This document shows, in pieces, positions 26,594-34,964 of a DNA stretch of 64,000 bases. The stretch's first letter is position 1. Each line of letters starts with the position of its first letter. The notes beneath the pieces were generated by a model. The model had not been told where the DNA came from and ran no database searches. It saw nothing but the letters and a program-made list of their open reading frames with translations. Source of the DNA: an uncultured Lachnospiraceae bacterium (GTDB lineage Bacteria > Bacillota > Clostridia > Lachnospirales > Lachnospiraceae); assembly GCA_910585895.1 (NCBI GenBank), contig CAJUHY010000009.1:14597-78596 (forward strand), read 5' to 3'. A program made the position numbers and the translations under genes.

Positions 26594-27691
26594 ATGAAAA
26601 AGAAAAAGGTAGTAGTAGGAATGTCAGGTGGCGTGGATTCCTCGGTGGCAGCCTGGCTCTTAAAAGAGCAGGGATACGAGGTAATCGGCGTCACTATGCA
26701 GATTTGGCAGGATGAAGAAGAATCTGTAATGGAGGAAAACGGTGGCTGCTGTGGGCTGTCGGCCGTTGATGATGCCAGGCGTGTTGCACAAATGCTTGGC
26801 ATTCCTTATTATGTCATGAATTTTAAAACTGAGTTTAAGAAACAGGTTATCGATTATTTTGTAGAAGAATATCTGCGTGGGCGTACGCCAAATCCCTGCA
26901 TTGCCTGCAACCGTTATGTAAAATGGGAATCCCTGTTAAAACGCAGCATGGATATCGGCGCGGATTATATTGCTACCGGGCATTATGCCCGGATTGTGCA
27001 GCTGGCAAACGGCAGATATGCGCTGCGCAAGTCTGCCACGTCTGCAAAAGACCAGACGTATGCTTTATATAATCTGACACAGCATCAGCTTGCGCATACG
27101 CTGATGCCGGTAGGTGATTATACGAAAGAAGAAATTCGTGCTTTGGCAGAAAAGATTGGCCTGCGGACAGCGGATAAGCCCGACAGTCAGGAAATCTGCT
27201 TTATTCCCGACCATGATTATGCCGCATTTATTGAGCGGGAGGCGCAAGGGAAAGTTCCCCCGGCAGGGAATTTTGTGACGGCAGCGGGTCAGGTCTTAGG
27301 GCAGCATAAGGGGATTACCCATTACACAATCGGGCAGCGCAAAGGTTTGGGCATCGCTTTGGGAAGTCCTGTGTTTGTCACGGAAATACGCCCGGATACA
27401 AATGAGGTCGTGCTGGGCAACAATGAGGAAGTGTTTGGGGATACCGTCTATGCGGAACATTTGAATTTTATGTCGATTCCTGATTTGCAGGGGGAGCTGG
27501 AGGTAACCGCTAAAATCCGCTATAACCATCAGGGAGCGCCCTGTACTATCAGCAAGATAGATAACGACAGGGTCATTTGCCGTTTTCATGAGCCGGTACG
27601 CGCCATCACGCCGGGGCAGGCGGTGGTATTCTATGAGGGAGATACGGTAGTTGGCGGAGCAGTTATTGTTGAACGTACCTTTATAGTATGA
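26594..27691 (+). CDS. mnmA: tRNA-specific 2-thiouridylase MnmA
   Basis: 365 residues. The PP-loop GMSGGVDSSVAAWLL activates U34 of tRNA Lys/Glu/Gln with ATP. The catalytic Cys pair is in NPCIACNRYVKW and SQEICFIPDHDY, and RKGLGIALGSPVFVTEI lies in the C-terminal domain. The sulfur comes from a cysteine desulfurase, consistent with iscS upstream. The start ATG at 26594 has only a weak ribosome site (AATAAAGAAAA), because the leader is replaced by the third 50-bp repeat. The 3' end of the gene contains the promoter of the next small toxin gene. Confidence 0.97.
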   Translation: MKKKKVVVGMSGGVDSSVAAWLLKEQGYEVIGVTMQIWQDEEESVMEENGGCCGLSAVDDARRVAQMLGIPYYVMNFKTEFKKQVIDYFVEEYLRGRTPNPCIACNRYVKWESLLKRSMDIGADYIATGHYARIVQLANGRYALRKSATSAKDQTYALYNLTQHQLAHTLMPVGDYTKEEIRALAEKIGLRTADKPDSQEICFIPDHDYAAFIEREAQGKVPPAGNFVTAAGQVLGQHKGITHYTIGQRKGLGIALGSPVFVTEIRPDTNEVVLGNNEEVFGDTVYAEHLNFMSIPDLQGELEVTAKIRYNHQGAPCTISKIDNDRVICRFHEPVRAITPGQAVVFYEGDTVVGGAVIVERTFIV

Positions 27692-27697
27692 TATAAT
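27669..27697 (+). promoter_or_regulatory. promoter of the holin-like toxin gene
   Basis: TTGAAC (27669-27674), 17-bp spacer, TATAAT (27692-27697). It overlaps the end of mnmA and gives a leader of about 70 nt before the toxin ATG. Confidence 0.75.
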
Positions 27698-27774
27698 AAA
27701 TTTGTATAGTTGAAAGGAAAGCGGGATGTGATTTTCTGATGCCCTCTAGTACAACGGGAGAGGGTGATGCCCCT

Positions 27775-27855
27775 ATGAGTATAATGGAAGTTCTTACATT
27801 ATTACTTGTGTTATTTGCGGCACTGTCTTACATAGACAATCATAAAAAGAAATAA
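27775..27855 (+). CDS. putative holin-like type I toxin (26 aa)
   Basis: The peptide MSIMEVLTLLLVLFAALSYI followed by DNHKKK is a single membrane helix with a short basic tail. This is the architecture of the putative holin-like toxin family and of TxpA/BsrG/Fst type I toxins, which depolarise the membrane. GGGAGAGGGTG lies seven bases before the ATG. An in-frame ATG at 27739 would add 12 residues and has no ribosome site. A promoter lies upstream, a terminator overlaps the stop codon, and a convergent antisense promoter lies downstream, so the full set of type I parts is present. Confidence 0.75.
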   Translation: MSIMEVLTLLLVLFAALSYIDNHKKK

Positions 27856-27943
27856 GCATCCTCTACCGCCCAAAGTGTAGGATGCTTATTTTAAGTAATT
27901 ATTACTACTGAGGGCAATCGGAAATCTATTTCCGATTACTTCT
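27843..27943 (-). ncRNA. candidate antisense antitoxin RNA, overlapping the toxin 3' end
   Basis: From the promoter at 27950-27978 transcription would start near 27943 and run leftward for roughly 100 nt to the shared terminator. The RNA contains the hairpin AATCGGAAATAGATTTCCGATT (in two arms, AATCGGAAA and TTTCCGATT) and is complementary to the end of the toxin mRNA. This tail-to-tail layout matches TxpA/RatA and BsrG/SR4. The 3' end is set by inference from the terminator. Confidence 0.6.
27851..27893. terminator. bidirectional terminator shared by toxin mRNA and antisense RNA
   Basis: ATAAGCATCCT (27852-27862) pairs with AGGATGCTTAT (27879-27889). Plus strand continues TTTTAA; minus strand continues TTTCTTTTTATG. 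It begins inside the toxin stop codon. Confidence 0.85.
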
Positions 27944-27949
27944 AAGTAG

Positions 27950-27978
27950 ATTATACACGAGAGTCGCTTGTTTTTCAA
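27950..27978 (-). promoter_or_regulatory. antisense promoter of the type I antitoxin
   Basis: Read leftward: TTGAAA (27978-27973), 17-bp spacer, TATAAT (27955-27950). The -35 lies inside an inverted repeat (GAGTCGCTTG 27961-27970 / CAAGCGGCTC 27976-27985) that may terminate transcription approaching the five-gene operon. Confidence 0.75.
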
Positions 27979-27997
27979 GCGGCTCTTCAATTTTGTA

Positions 27998-28026
27998 TTT
28001 ACACAAATTTGTATTTGAAATATAAT
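27998..28026 (+). promoter_or_regulatory. promoter of the five-gene candidate defence operon
   Basis: TTTACA (27998-28003), 17-bp spacer, TATAAT (28021-28026), 37 bp ahead of the first ATG, which has GGGAGAAACGG as ribosome site. Confidence 0.75.
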
Positions 28027-28062
28027 GGAGTGGAAGAAAGATAATTCATATGGGAGAAACGG

Positions 28063-29613
28063 ATGAACATAAAAGATAAAGTAAGGGAATTGCTGAAATA
28101 TTGTTCTGTCTACCAGGGACATGTAAACATGATGGATGAACGAAGGTCAGATCAGAATTTTCAGGTTGTGCTGCCGGAAGAAAAGGAGATTCGCGAGACT
28201 CTTGGCAATTTGCAGTTTATTTTATTAACGGGAGAGGCAGGCGATGGCAAATCCCGCCTGATACGCACCTTGCGGTCAGAGCTGGACAAATATGGTTTTA
28301 AAATTTATCCTGATTTTTCCGCCGTATCAGAGGGCGAGAAGCAAGAGATTATAAAGAGAATCGCCGGAGTTGTAGAAGGGGAATCGCAGGATCATATTAT
28401 TATTGCTGCCAATGTGGGAATTTTTACAAGAACAGTTTTGCAGTATCAGGAATCTCTGATGGACAAGCTGAGCAGGAAGAATGACCGGGTCAAGATTATT
28501 AACTTTGAGAAAAGGAATCTTGCTTGGGATAAGGAAGTGTTTGCACAGATTGTGCAGGCTTTTTTGGCGTATGACAATCAGCCTTGTGCAGATACCACAT
28601 GCAGTCATTGTGAGAAGTGTATGTTTCAGGAAAATGTGGATTTTCTTCAATCTCAGAAAGGTATAGAAAGTATCAGGGTGCTGTGTGATGCTGTCAGCCT
28701 TATCGGGGAACATATCACGTTCCGGGAATTATTGTCACTGCTTGCTTATATAGTAACTTTCGGGGAATCCTGTGAGGAACGAGTGAAAAAGGCGGATGCA
28801 GCAGATTGCAGTTATGAGGGCATCTTTGCTCCGAATAAAAACTATGATAAGGTGTTGATGAATGTCAGGCATATGGATCCTGCGTACTGTAATGCGGAAA
28901 CTGAGGAAAGGAATTATGTATCTGTCTCTATGTGCAGACGGGAAAAAAGGCTGCGTTTTTTTACAGAGCCTGAACACAAGTATCAATTGTTGGCGGTAGA
29001 TTACTTGGCAGAGTTTCAGCGGGTAATCAGACGCTTTCAGGAGGAACCATACATAGAGTCGGAGATGATTCAGGAAGGGGAATTATACCGTCTCAAGAGA
29101 GGGTTGCTGCGGCTTACGCGAAAGGGGCAGAGCGATTTGTCTATGAAAGTTGTGGACACGCCCGCCATGTTGGGGGATGATATTCAGACGGAGTTTGAGT
29201 TGGGTGATATCGAGATTATCTGGCACAGATATGGGCTGGACTTCCAATGCCCGGATAAGGAAGAGCACAGCCCAGAAGAGCGGAATCGCTTTGCCATGAG
29301 TTATGTCTATGAGGAAGAAGATGGGGAGATAGACGCTATCACGCTGGTGATAAATTACCGACTGTTCCGTTACCTTATGATGGCGGACGATTATTATTAT
29401 CTGAGCCATAGCAGCAAATCGATTGAGGAGTATACAATCAATACCTTTTTCCGAAAGATTCTCAAAAAGAAAAAAGGCGCTTACGAGAAAATGACGGTGA
29501 GGTTTAATAATAAGGAACAGGGCAATTTATGCGATATTTCATTACAGCTTCCGGGGAAAAAGTCTGTGTTTTCTGGAAAAAATAAAGCAGTTAAGATAAA
29601 GAGAGAGGGATAG
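28063..29613 (+). CDS. P-loop ATPase, DptF-like, with Cys4 site (gene 1 of candidate defence operon)
   Basis: 516 residues. The Walker A motif is LLTGEAGDGKSRLI (residues 54-67). The GDGKS form recalls DptF, the ATPase of DndBCDE-linked DptFGH restriction; DptF shows GSSGDGKS at this place as I remember it. A hydrophobic strand ending in N (DHIIIAANVGIFT, 110-122) looks like Walker B/sensor 1. Cys175, 180, 183 and 186 (CADTTCSHCEKC) form a likely zinc site. The C-terminal 300 residues are charged, without a motif I know. Gene 2 starts 2 bp after its stop. Probable role: energy-using or switch component of a multi-protein complex. The DptF relationship is inferred from motif and order, not from a search. 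Confidence 0.6.
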   Translation: MNIKDKVRELLKYCSVYQGHVNMMDERRSDQNFQVVLPEEKEIRETLGNLQFILLTGEAGDGKSRLIRTLRSELDKYGFKIYPDFSAVSEGEKQEIIKRIAGVVEGESQDHIIIAANVGIFTRTVLQYQESLMDKLSRKNDRVKIINFEKRNLAWDKEVFAQIVQAFLAYDNQPCADTTCSHCEKCMFQENVDFLQSQKGIESIRVLCDAVSLIGEHITFRELLSLLAYIVTFGESCEERVKKADAADCSYEGIFAPNKNYDKVLMNVRHMDPAYCNAETEERNYVSVSMCRREKRLRFFTEPEHKYQLLAVDYLAEFQRVIRRFQEEPYIESEMIQEGELYRLKRGLLRLTRKGQSDLSMKVVDTPAMLGDDIQTEFELGDIEIIWHRYGLDFQCPDKEEHSPEERNRFAMSYVYEEEDGEIDAITLVINYRLFRYLMMADDYYYLSHSSKSIEEYTINTFFRKILKKKKGAYEKMTVRFNNKEQGNLCDISLQLPGKKSVFSGKNKAVKIKREG

Positions 29614-29615
29614 GG

Positions 29616-31118
29616 ATGGGAGGAACATCAGAAACGAAAGAAAACAGTCCAGCAGTTTATATAGGGGTGTCGGGACCGGAGACTCCGAAATTTCTGTTGG
29701 CAAATAATTTTTTGTCTGAGTTTTTTATAACGAAAATAGAAGAGCAGACCAAGCAGTATTCTTATGATTATTTTTACCAAGCAGGAGTATTTCACTGTGA
29801 AGAGGGGGATGAGCAGAAAAAAAAGCAGTTAGCGGAATCGTTTAATATATTTTTCCAAAGGTTTGCAGGCGAGGATTTAATCAAGTCTAATTATGAGGGA
29901 AAGCATTTTTATTTTCCAATAAAGCCGTGGATGCTGCGCGGTGCAGGTTATAGGCTCCGTCATCTTCTTTATCATATGATACCTGGTATGGAGCAGGAGA
30001 AAAAATACCGAAAATTGCAGGAACAGCTGTTTCAGTATCTATATGGCAGGAACGAGGGCGTCAGCTACCTGTTGAGCGCTATGTGCGGGGAAGCGTTTCA
30101 GAGAGAATATAAGAAGAAAGCCGGAAAAAATAGTGAAGAGTTCGAGATGCTAAAGAAGAGTCATTACAAAAAGGTTTGCAATAACTTTGAGGCCGACCTT
30201 AATACGCTTTTAACACATGAATTTTTCCTGAATCTGGATTTTTATAAGCGGTATGATTATCTGGCAACATTGCTGAATAGTTATGTCATACAGTTTATAG
30301 TCAATAAGGTCAGCGGTGCAAACCGTGGTAAAATGCTGTGCCAGGGGTCTGCCACTAGCCATTTTCTGGATGGTGGAGCATATCATCGTGCCTGTGTGCA
30401 GAATTATGCCGATATCCGTGCTGTTTTCCAAAAAGAATTAAAGGAATTTTATATTCAGCGCCTGGAAACGGAAGTAGGGAAAGACGGTAAGATAAAGTTA
30501 TTAGCGGGACCGGGGGGCATTCAGGTGATAAACAAGGAACCTGGAGAACTTTTTGATAAGTTTGTTTTACGGATTTTTAATTCAAAGTATTCTAAAAAAG
30601 AGTCTTTGTATAAGTCGGTGCGGAAAGTGTTCGACCTCTCCAAGGAGGGGCAGATTGGGGAGTATACAGTAGATGAATTTGTCATGTACTATATTGATGT
30701 AAGTAAAGCTGGAGGGGGAAATGTTCTGACTAAAATATCTTCCACGCTGCCTACTTGTGGGAAGGATATCGATTTTATATTTCCTAAGAGTTCTTCCAAA
30801 CATAAGTTTTTCGCGATGTCTCCGTCATTGTTGGAATTTTATGTGAGGATGTACCTGGCAAAAGAGGATAGGACTTACGCATATCTGGACAATTTTCTTT
30901 TGTATTTGCAGGAGAGGTATGGGATTTGCATTCAGAAAACAGAACAAATGGATCAGATATTGAAGAAGATGCATATTAAAGTTCCGTTTCAAGAGTTCAG
31001 GCAGAATGAACAGGCATTGTTGGACAATCTGGATGAAATTAATTGCCTGATTCGGCTCTCTGACAGCGGGTATGTAGTTACGTTGCCGGAAGAGAAAGGG
31101 GAATTTACGTTGTTATGA
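29616..31118 (+). CDS. uncharacterised protein, position and size of DptG (gene 2 of candidate defence operon)
   Basis: 500 residues, soluble, no signal peptide, no nucleotide-binding motif visible. Recognisable but unassigned segments are KHFYFPIKPWMLRGAGYRL (about 96-114), a Lys-rich helix near 160-185, and a C-terminal stretch CGKDIDFIFPKSS then FAMSPSLLEFYVRMYL (about 390-425). The second gene of dptFGH loci encodes a protein of similar size, so I regard it as a DptG-like scaffold candidate, with low certainty. Its stop overlaps the next start as ATGA (31115-31118). Base use is AT-richer than the housekeeping genes around it, judged by eye. Confidence 0.45.
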   Translation: MGGTSETKENSPAVYIGVSGPETPKFLLANNFLSEFFITKIEEQTKQYSYDYFYQAGVFHCEEGDEQKKKQLAESFNIFFQRFAGEDLIKSNYEGKHFYFPIKPWMLRGAGYRLRHLLYHMIPGMEQEKKYRKLQEQLFQYLYGRNEGVSYLLSAMCGEAFQREYKKKAGKNSEEFEMLKKSHYKKVCNNFEADLNTLLTHEFFLNLDFYKRYDYLATLLNSYVIQFIVNKVSGANRGKMLCQGSATSHFLDGGAYHRACVQNYADIRAVFQKELKEFYIQRLETEVGKDGKIKLLAGPGGIQVINKEPGELFDKFVLRIFNSKYSKKESLYKSVRKVFDLSKEGQIGEYTVDEFVMYYIDVSKAGGGNVLTKISSTLPTCGKDIDFIFPKSSSKHKFFAMSPSLLEFYVRMYLAKEDRTYAYLDNFLLYLQERYGICIQKTEQMDQILKKMHIKVPFQEFRQNEQALLDNLDEINCLIRLSDSGYVVTLPEEKGEFTLL

Positions 31119-34030
31119 GCAAGATAAATGATAAGGATATAAAGAAATGGTTTGGCAGATATATTCGGGAATATATCAAATGTCTGGTTGGGCGCAATGC
31201 GGAATATTTTATAGCAATTGTGGATATCGAATGGGAACTAGCAGAGGAATTTGTTCGTGAAAATGAAAGAGAGTATAAAGCTGCCTGGTTTGAGCGCAGG
31301 GATTATTCCCGGGCAGTCGGGCTTCGTAATAATCCGGCAGTTTCAAAGATTGTGCTGTTTTCCAATGATAGTGTGAAGATGATTGATTCCCTGAAAGATT
31401 TTGTGGAATATCCTGCCATTCCGGAAGAGAAAGAGGTTCTTTGGCAGTGTCTGGAAACGGCTTTTGCAAGGGAATTGGATGAAAGTATCAGGAAAGTGTT
31501 GGAAACAGTGTTGGAAAGCCAGCAGATTTCTGTCAAAGATTTGCTGTCATATTTGGGTTTCTGTATTGGCGACGATGGATTATTCAGCGCGAAAAAAGCG
31601 TTAGAAAACCTATATCGGTTAAATATCTGGAAGTCTGACGGAAAGGACATTAAAAAAATCACCAAAACAAAGCTGCGGAAAATGATACGCAATTCAGATG
31701 CCCTAGTAGTTGAGCAGAAGCTGATGAGAGGAATTGCAGAGGGCAAAGTGCCGTTTAGCGATTTAGAAAAGAAGAAAGTTATCCGCTGCCTGTCTAAAAA
31801 TGATTTGCAGGAAGTATTTCGGACAGTATCGTATGAAACTGTGGAAAAACATATTTTTCAGGGCGAATCCCGTGCGAAACGGACTGACAACGTGCAGGAG
31901 AAAACGGAAGAACAGAAATACGATTATTCCTACCAGTATGCCCTGCAGGAACAACCCGAAGGAAGTATGGAGGAAGTGGAGAATTTTCTTTTGCGGGAGG
32001 AGAAAGAGTTGTTGTTGGACAGTGTGCAGCAATTTCAATATCCTGAGACAGCGGAAACAGAAGAGGCATTTCAGGAGTTAAAGGAAGAAATGGAACTTTT
32101 GGGGCTTCCGGGGGACAAGAGGGAGGCTTTGGTCCTTGATTTAAAAGCGTTGCAGCAGTCTTTTCAGTCTGCCATGGAGCATGGAGGGAAGTATACGCCA
32201 GCCTACCTGTATCATTATGCCGACACACAGAAAGAATTTGTGGAACAATATGTAAGGATATTAGGGAAATGTGTGGCGGATGCCGGAATCGCTTATCTGT
32301 GCGTAGGCACGAAATTCTTAGAAAAGCTGCAGAATATATTTTGTTATGAGAAAGATGGGGAGTATGTGTTGCCCTTTTACCATCCGCTGGCAGGATTTTA
32401 CTATATATGTCGGCAGAGGAGCTGCGAGGAAAAGAGGGAACTGCTGTCTTCTCGGAAAAATGATTTTCGGGAAGAGGCGGTAACTGCCTGGATGGCGAAA
32501 GAGACAATGGAGTTTCCCATTCAATATTTGCTGCGGGAGAAAGAATTGTACCAACTGGATTATACTGGTTTCCCTAAGTGGCACGGAGAGTTCCGGTTCA
32601 CTAATGTAAAGGGCCATACGGCAGGTTCCCTGACGGATATCCGCCTGTTAAATGAAGACTTGCTGGACTACATTGAACGGCAGAAATTTATGCCGGAAAT
32701 CCGGGTGACAATCGTAGATATCAATGACATGAGCGAGATTATGTCATTGATTAAGAAATTAAGAAAGTTGTCGGAATCCGATACATGTATGCTGCATAAA
32801 GTGATATTGAATATCATCAGCGACAGGGAGGAAGAACTGAAAGACCAGCTTCAGACAAGAATGGAGATGGATTTGGACCATCCGCAGATGCTGTTTCGGT
32901 TTGCCAGGGAAGTGTATATGCAGGAGGGGGAATATGATATGGAGCGTATGATAGCGGATTCAGATTTGCTCTTTCTGGCGGATAGCGGTGTCCTGTATCA
33001 GAAACCGCGGTTGCTGGCGTGGAGAGGTGAGGCAAATTGGTTGAGAATCAGTTTTGAAAACCTAAAGCTGGAAAAACTTCTGGGCAATGAATTACAGGGC
33101 GGGAACCGTGAATTAGAGGTTTTGTGGGATACGATACACCATATGCAGACGGAGGAAGAGGTAAAACTGGTCTGCTGGCAAACGCGTGAGTTGAAACAGT
33201 CGCTGCTGGTGCAGATACGGAGGGCCATTGAGGAACATCCCCAGCTTACAGCCGTGTTGCTTTCTTCAAACCCTGACCTTTTGCAGCATTTATACCATCT
33301 GCAAGAGTTTCAGGTGAGGAAGAGTATGTTGTCAGGCAAAGAAATGTTGGTTGTCAATTTTCACAGGCAAAGCAATCAGAAATGTCTGAAAGAAGTGGGG
33401 GAAGCCGCTGTGGCAGTGGCGCTAAAACCATTTCTGGAGGAACTGCTGGGAATTTCTGAACTGAAATCTGTGACAAATGGGATGGGTGATGTGAAGGAAG
33501 AACCTTATTTGACAATCCGGTTTGAAGATGGAAAATTGATTTTCCAATATGAAGTTTATGTGGAGGACCCTGGGGAGGACGGCGGTGAGCGCAGAGTGCA
33601 TTATCGTGTACTTGCAGAAGACATTTTATCATTTACGGTAGACCTTGGGTTTAAGAAAAAATTTATTACCATGCTGTATGAAAGTGCAGAAAATTATCCG
33701 TCTGCTTTGCTGCTTGATTACCTCAAACAGTCTGAGATAGGGATGGGAGAATGGGAGTATTCAGAGAAACCTCTGATGGCGCTGGAAAAAGACCGGAAAC
33801 GGAAAGAACCATTTGGCGTAGTGGAAGTCCTGGCATTCCAGAGCATGATGGACTTCCTGCGAGAACATAAGGGTGTGGACGAGTATATGGTAAACTGTTT
33901 TCGGAGCATATATCAGCCTGGGCTGCTTAAGAAGTCCTTAAATGCCAATCGTCAGTACCAATTTTTAGATAAGGAAACACTGGATAAAATGCACAAATTA
34001 TATACAAAAGTGGAGGAGAGGAATGAGTAA
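31115..34030 (+). CDS. large protein with DptH-like N-terminal and central features but no P-loop (gene 3 of candidate defence operon)
   Basis: 971 residues. The N-terminal 110 residues (FIAIVDIEWELAEE; AVGLRNNPAVSKIVLFSND) resemble the opening of DptH/PglZ-type large defence proteins that begin with a short alpha/beta domain. The central LPFYHPLAGFYYICRQR (419-435) recalls the HPL motif found ahead of HerA-like ATPase modules, and IRVTIVDINDMSEIMSLIKK (about 528-547) continues that pattern. I find no GxxxxGK[S/T] anywhere, so the translocase ATPase expected in DptH (about 1700 residues) is missing. Gene 4 may supply a separate ATPase. An acidic low-complexity region lies near 250-330. Homology is inferred, not searched. 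Confidence 0.45.
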   Translation: MSKINDKDIKKWFGRYIREYIKCLVGRNAEYFIAIVDIEWELAEEFVRENEREYKAAWFERRDYSRAVGLRNNPAVSKIVLFSNDSVKMIDSLKDFVEYPAIPEEKEVLWQCLETAFARELDESIRKVLETVLESQQISVKDLLSYLGFCIGDDGLFSAKKALENLYRLNIWKSDGKDIKKITKTKLRKMIRNSDALVVEQKLMRGIAEGKVPFSDLEKKKVIRCLSKNDLQEVFRTVSYETVEKHIFQGESRAKRTDNVQEKTEEQKYDYSYQYALQEQPEGSMEEVENFLLREEKELLLDSVQQFQYPETAETEEAFQELKEEMELLGLPGDKREALVLDLKALQQSFQSAMEHGGKYTPAYLYHYADTQKEFVEQYVRILGKCVADAGIAYLCVGTKFLEKLQNIFCYEKDGEYVLPFYHPLAGFYYICRQRSCEEKRELLSSRKNDFREEAVTAWMAKETMEFPIQYLLREKELYQLDYTGFPKWHGEFRFTNVKGHTAGSLTDIRLLNEDLLDYIERQKFMPEIRVTIVDINDMSEIMSLIKKLRKLSESDTCMLHKVILNIISDREEELKDQLQTRMEMDLDHPQMLFRFAREVYMQEGEYDMERMIADSDLLFLADSGVLYQKPRLLAWRGEANWLRISFENLKLEKLLGNELQGGNRELEVLWDTIHHMQTEEEVKLVCWQTRELKQSLLVQIRRAIEEHPQLTAVLLSSNPDLLQHLYHLQEFQVRKSMLSGKEMLVVNFHRQSNQKCLKEVGEAAVAVALKPFLEELLGISELKSVTNGMGDVKEEPYLTIRFEDGKLIFQYEVYVEDPGEDGGERRVHYRVLAEDILSFTVDLGFKKKFITMLYESAENYPSALLLDYLKQSEIGMGEWEYSEKPLMALEKDRKRKEPFGVVEVLAFQSMMDFLREHKGVDEYMVNCFRSIYQPGLLKKSLNANRQYQFLDKETLDKMHKLYTKVEERNE

Positions 34031-34964
34031 GGAAGTACATAATAAGCTTATCATGGTAAATTCATTTAAAGGAGGGACGGGAAAGACGTCAGTTGCGCTA
34101 TCCCATTGCGTATATAACTGGAAGATGAGCCTGGCAGGAACAGAAGATTATAGTCGAGTATTTTTTATTGATATAGACAGACTGGGCACAAGCATGTCCT
34201 ATATATTATTTCAGGAGGGAAAGAAGCTTCGTTATTTTGATGACTATTCACCGGAAAATTATGAAAACGTATGTAATGAGGTGGAGATGCCCGAGGATAG
34301 AAAGGATTGCATGTTTTATGCGGTTTTGTTAAACCCGGTTGCCGCACTAAGGCAGGACTATTTTGTACATGGACGGTTAAGGCAGTATATGGAAAGCGGC
34401 AGCGTTATTTTTGAGGAAGATTTGCTTGATTTTATAGAGAAATGCATTTCCGATGGAGAAAATAATCTGTTTGTGCTGGACTGTTCCCCGGGGCTGGCGG
34501 AGATGGAGCGGCGTCTGCTTGGGGATTTTTATGGGCTTAGGGATAGGGGAAAACTAAAGGTGGAGGAGATTTACGTGACGACGTTTGATTCTTCCCAGAT
34601 TAAGAAAACCATAAATTGCCTGAATGCGGATGCAGATGTGCTGCACAAGGAAGAGCGGGAAGTGAACATCGTGCTCAATGACCTGTATAATTGCCGGGGG
34701 ATAGCAAGAGACAACGCAGATTTTATATTCAACTGGAAAGAAACGGCAGAGGAGATTTTAGAGGAATTGAAAGACAAAGGGGACAAAGGGAAGGAAGATA
34801 ATATTAAAAACAGCGTGAAAATTCGTTATAAGCAGTATGAGGAAAAACAGCTGAGGGCAAATATAATTAATAATAAGACATTTCTCATAAATGATACAAG
34901 TCTCTATGCGTTGCAGCAGGAATATCGGGACGAATATGTGAGTGTGAATCGGAAAGGTAAATAA
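34023..34964 (+). CDS. ParA/MinD-family ATPase with deviant Walker A (gene 4 of candidate defence operon)
   Basis: 313 residues. The deviant Walker A is SFKGGTGKTSVAL (residues 14-26) with the signature Lys16. The A' strand is RVFFIDIDRLGTSMSY (Asp50/Asp52), and Walker B is LFVLDCSPGLAEME (Asp153). These are SIMIBI-class features of ParA/MinD/Soj proteins, which dimerise on ATP and bind DNA or membranes. The rest is more divergent than chromosomal ParA and there is no parB partner. It overlaps gene 3 by 8 bp, and its TAA shares a base with the ATG of gene 5 (TAATG), so it is locked into the operon. It may position or switch the complex; that is inference. Confidence 0.75.
   Translation: MSKEVHNKLIMVNSFKGGTGKTSVALSHCVYNWKMSLAGTEDYSRVFFIDIDRLGTSMSYILFQEGKKLRYFDDYSPENYENVCNEVEMPEDRKDCMFYAVLLNPVAALRQDYFVHGRLRQYMESGSVIFEEDLLDFIEKCISDGENNLFVLDCSPGLAEMERRLLGDFYGLRDRGKLKVEEIYVTTFDSSQIKKTINCLNADADVLHKEEREVNIVLNDLYNCRGIARDNADFIFNWKETAEEILEELKDKGDKGKEDNIKNSVKIRYKQYEEKQLRANIINNKTFLINDTSLYALQQEYRDEYVSVNRKGK

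Noticed and set aside
27775..27855. Phage holin / prophage remnant
   Set aside because: The 26-aa peptide is too short for a phage holin and there are no lysin, portal or tail genes; the antisense promoter favours a type I toxin.
27886..28122. 78-aa minus-strand ORF across the antisense promoter and operon start
   Set aside because: It overlaps the promoters and the first codons of the ATPase gene, and no ribosome site precedes it.
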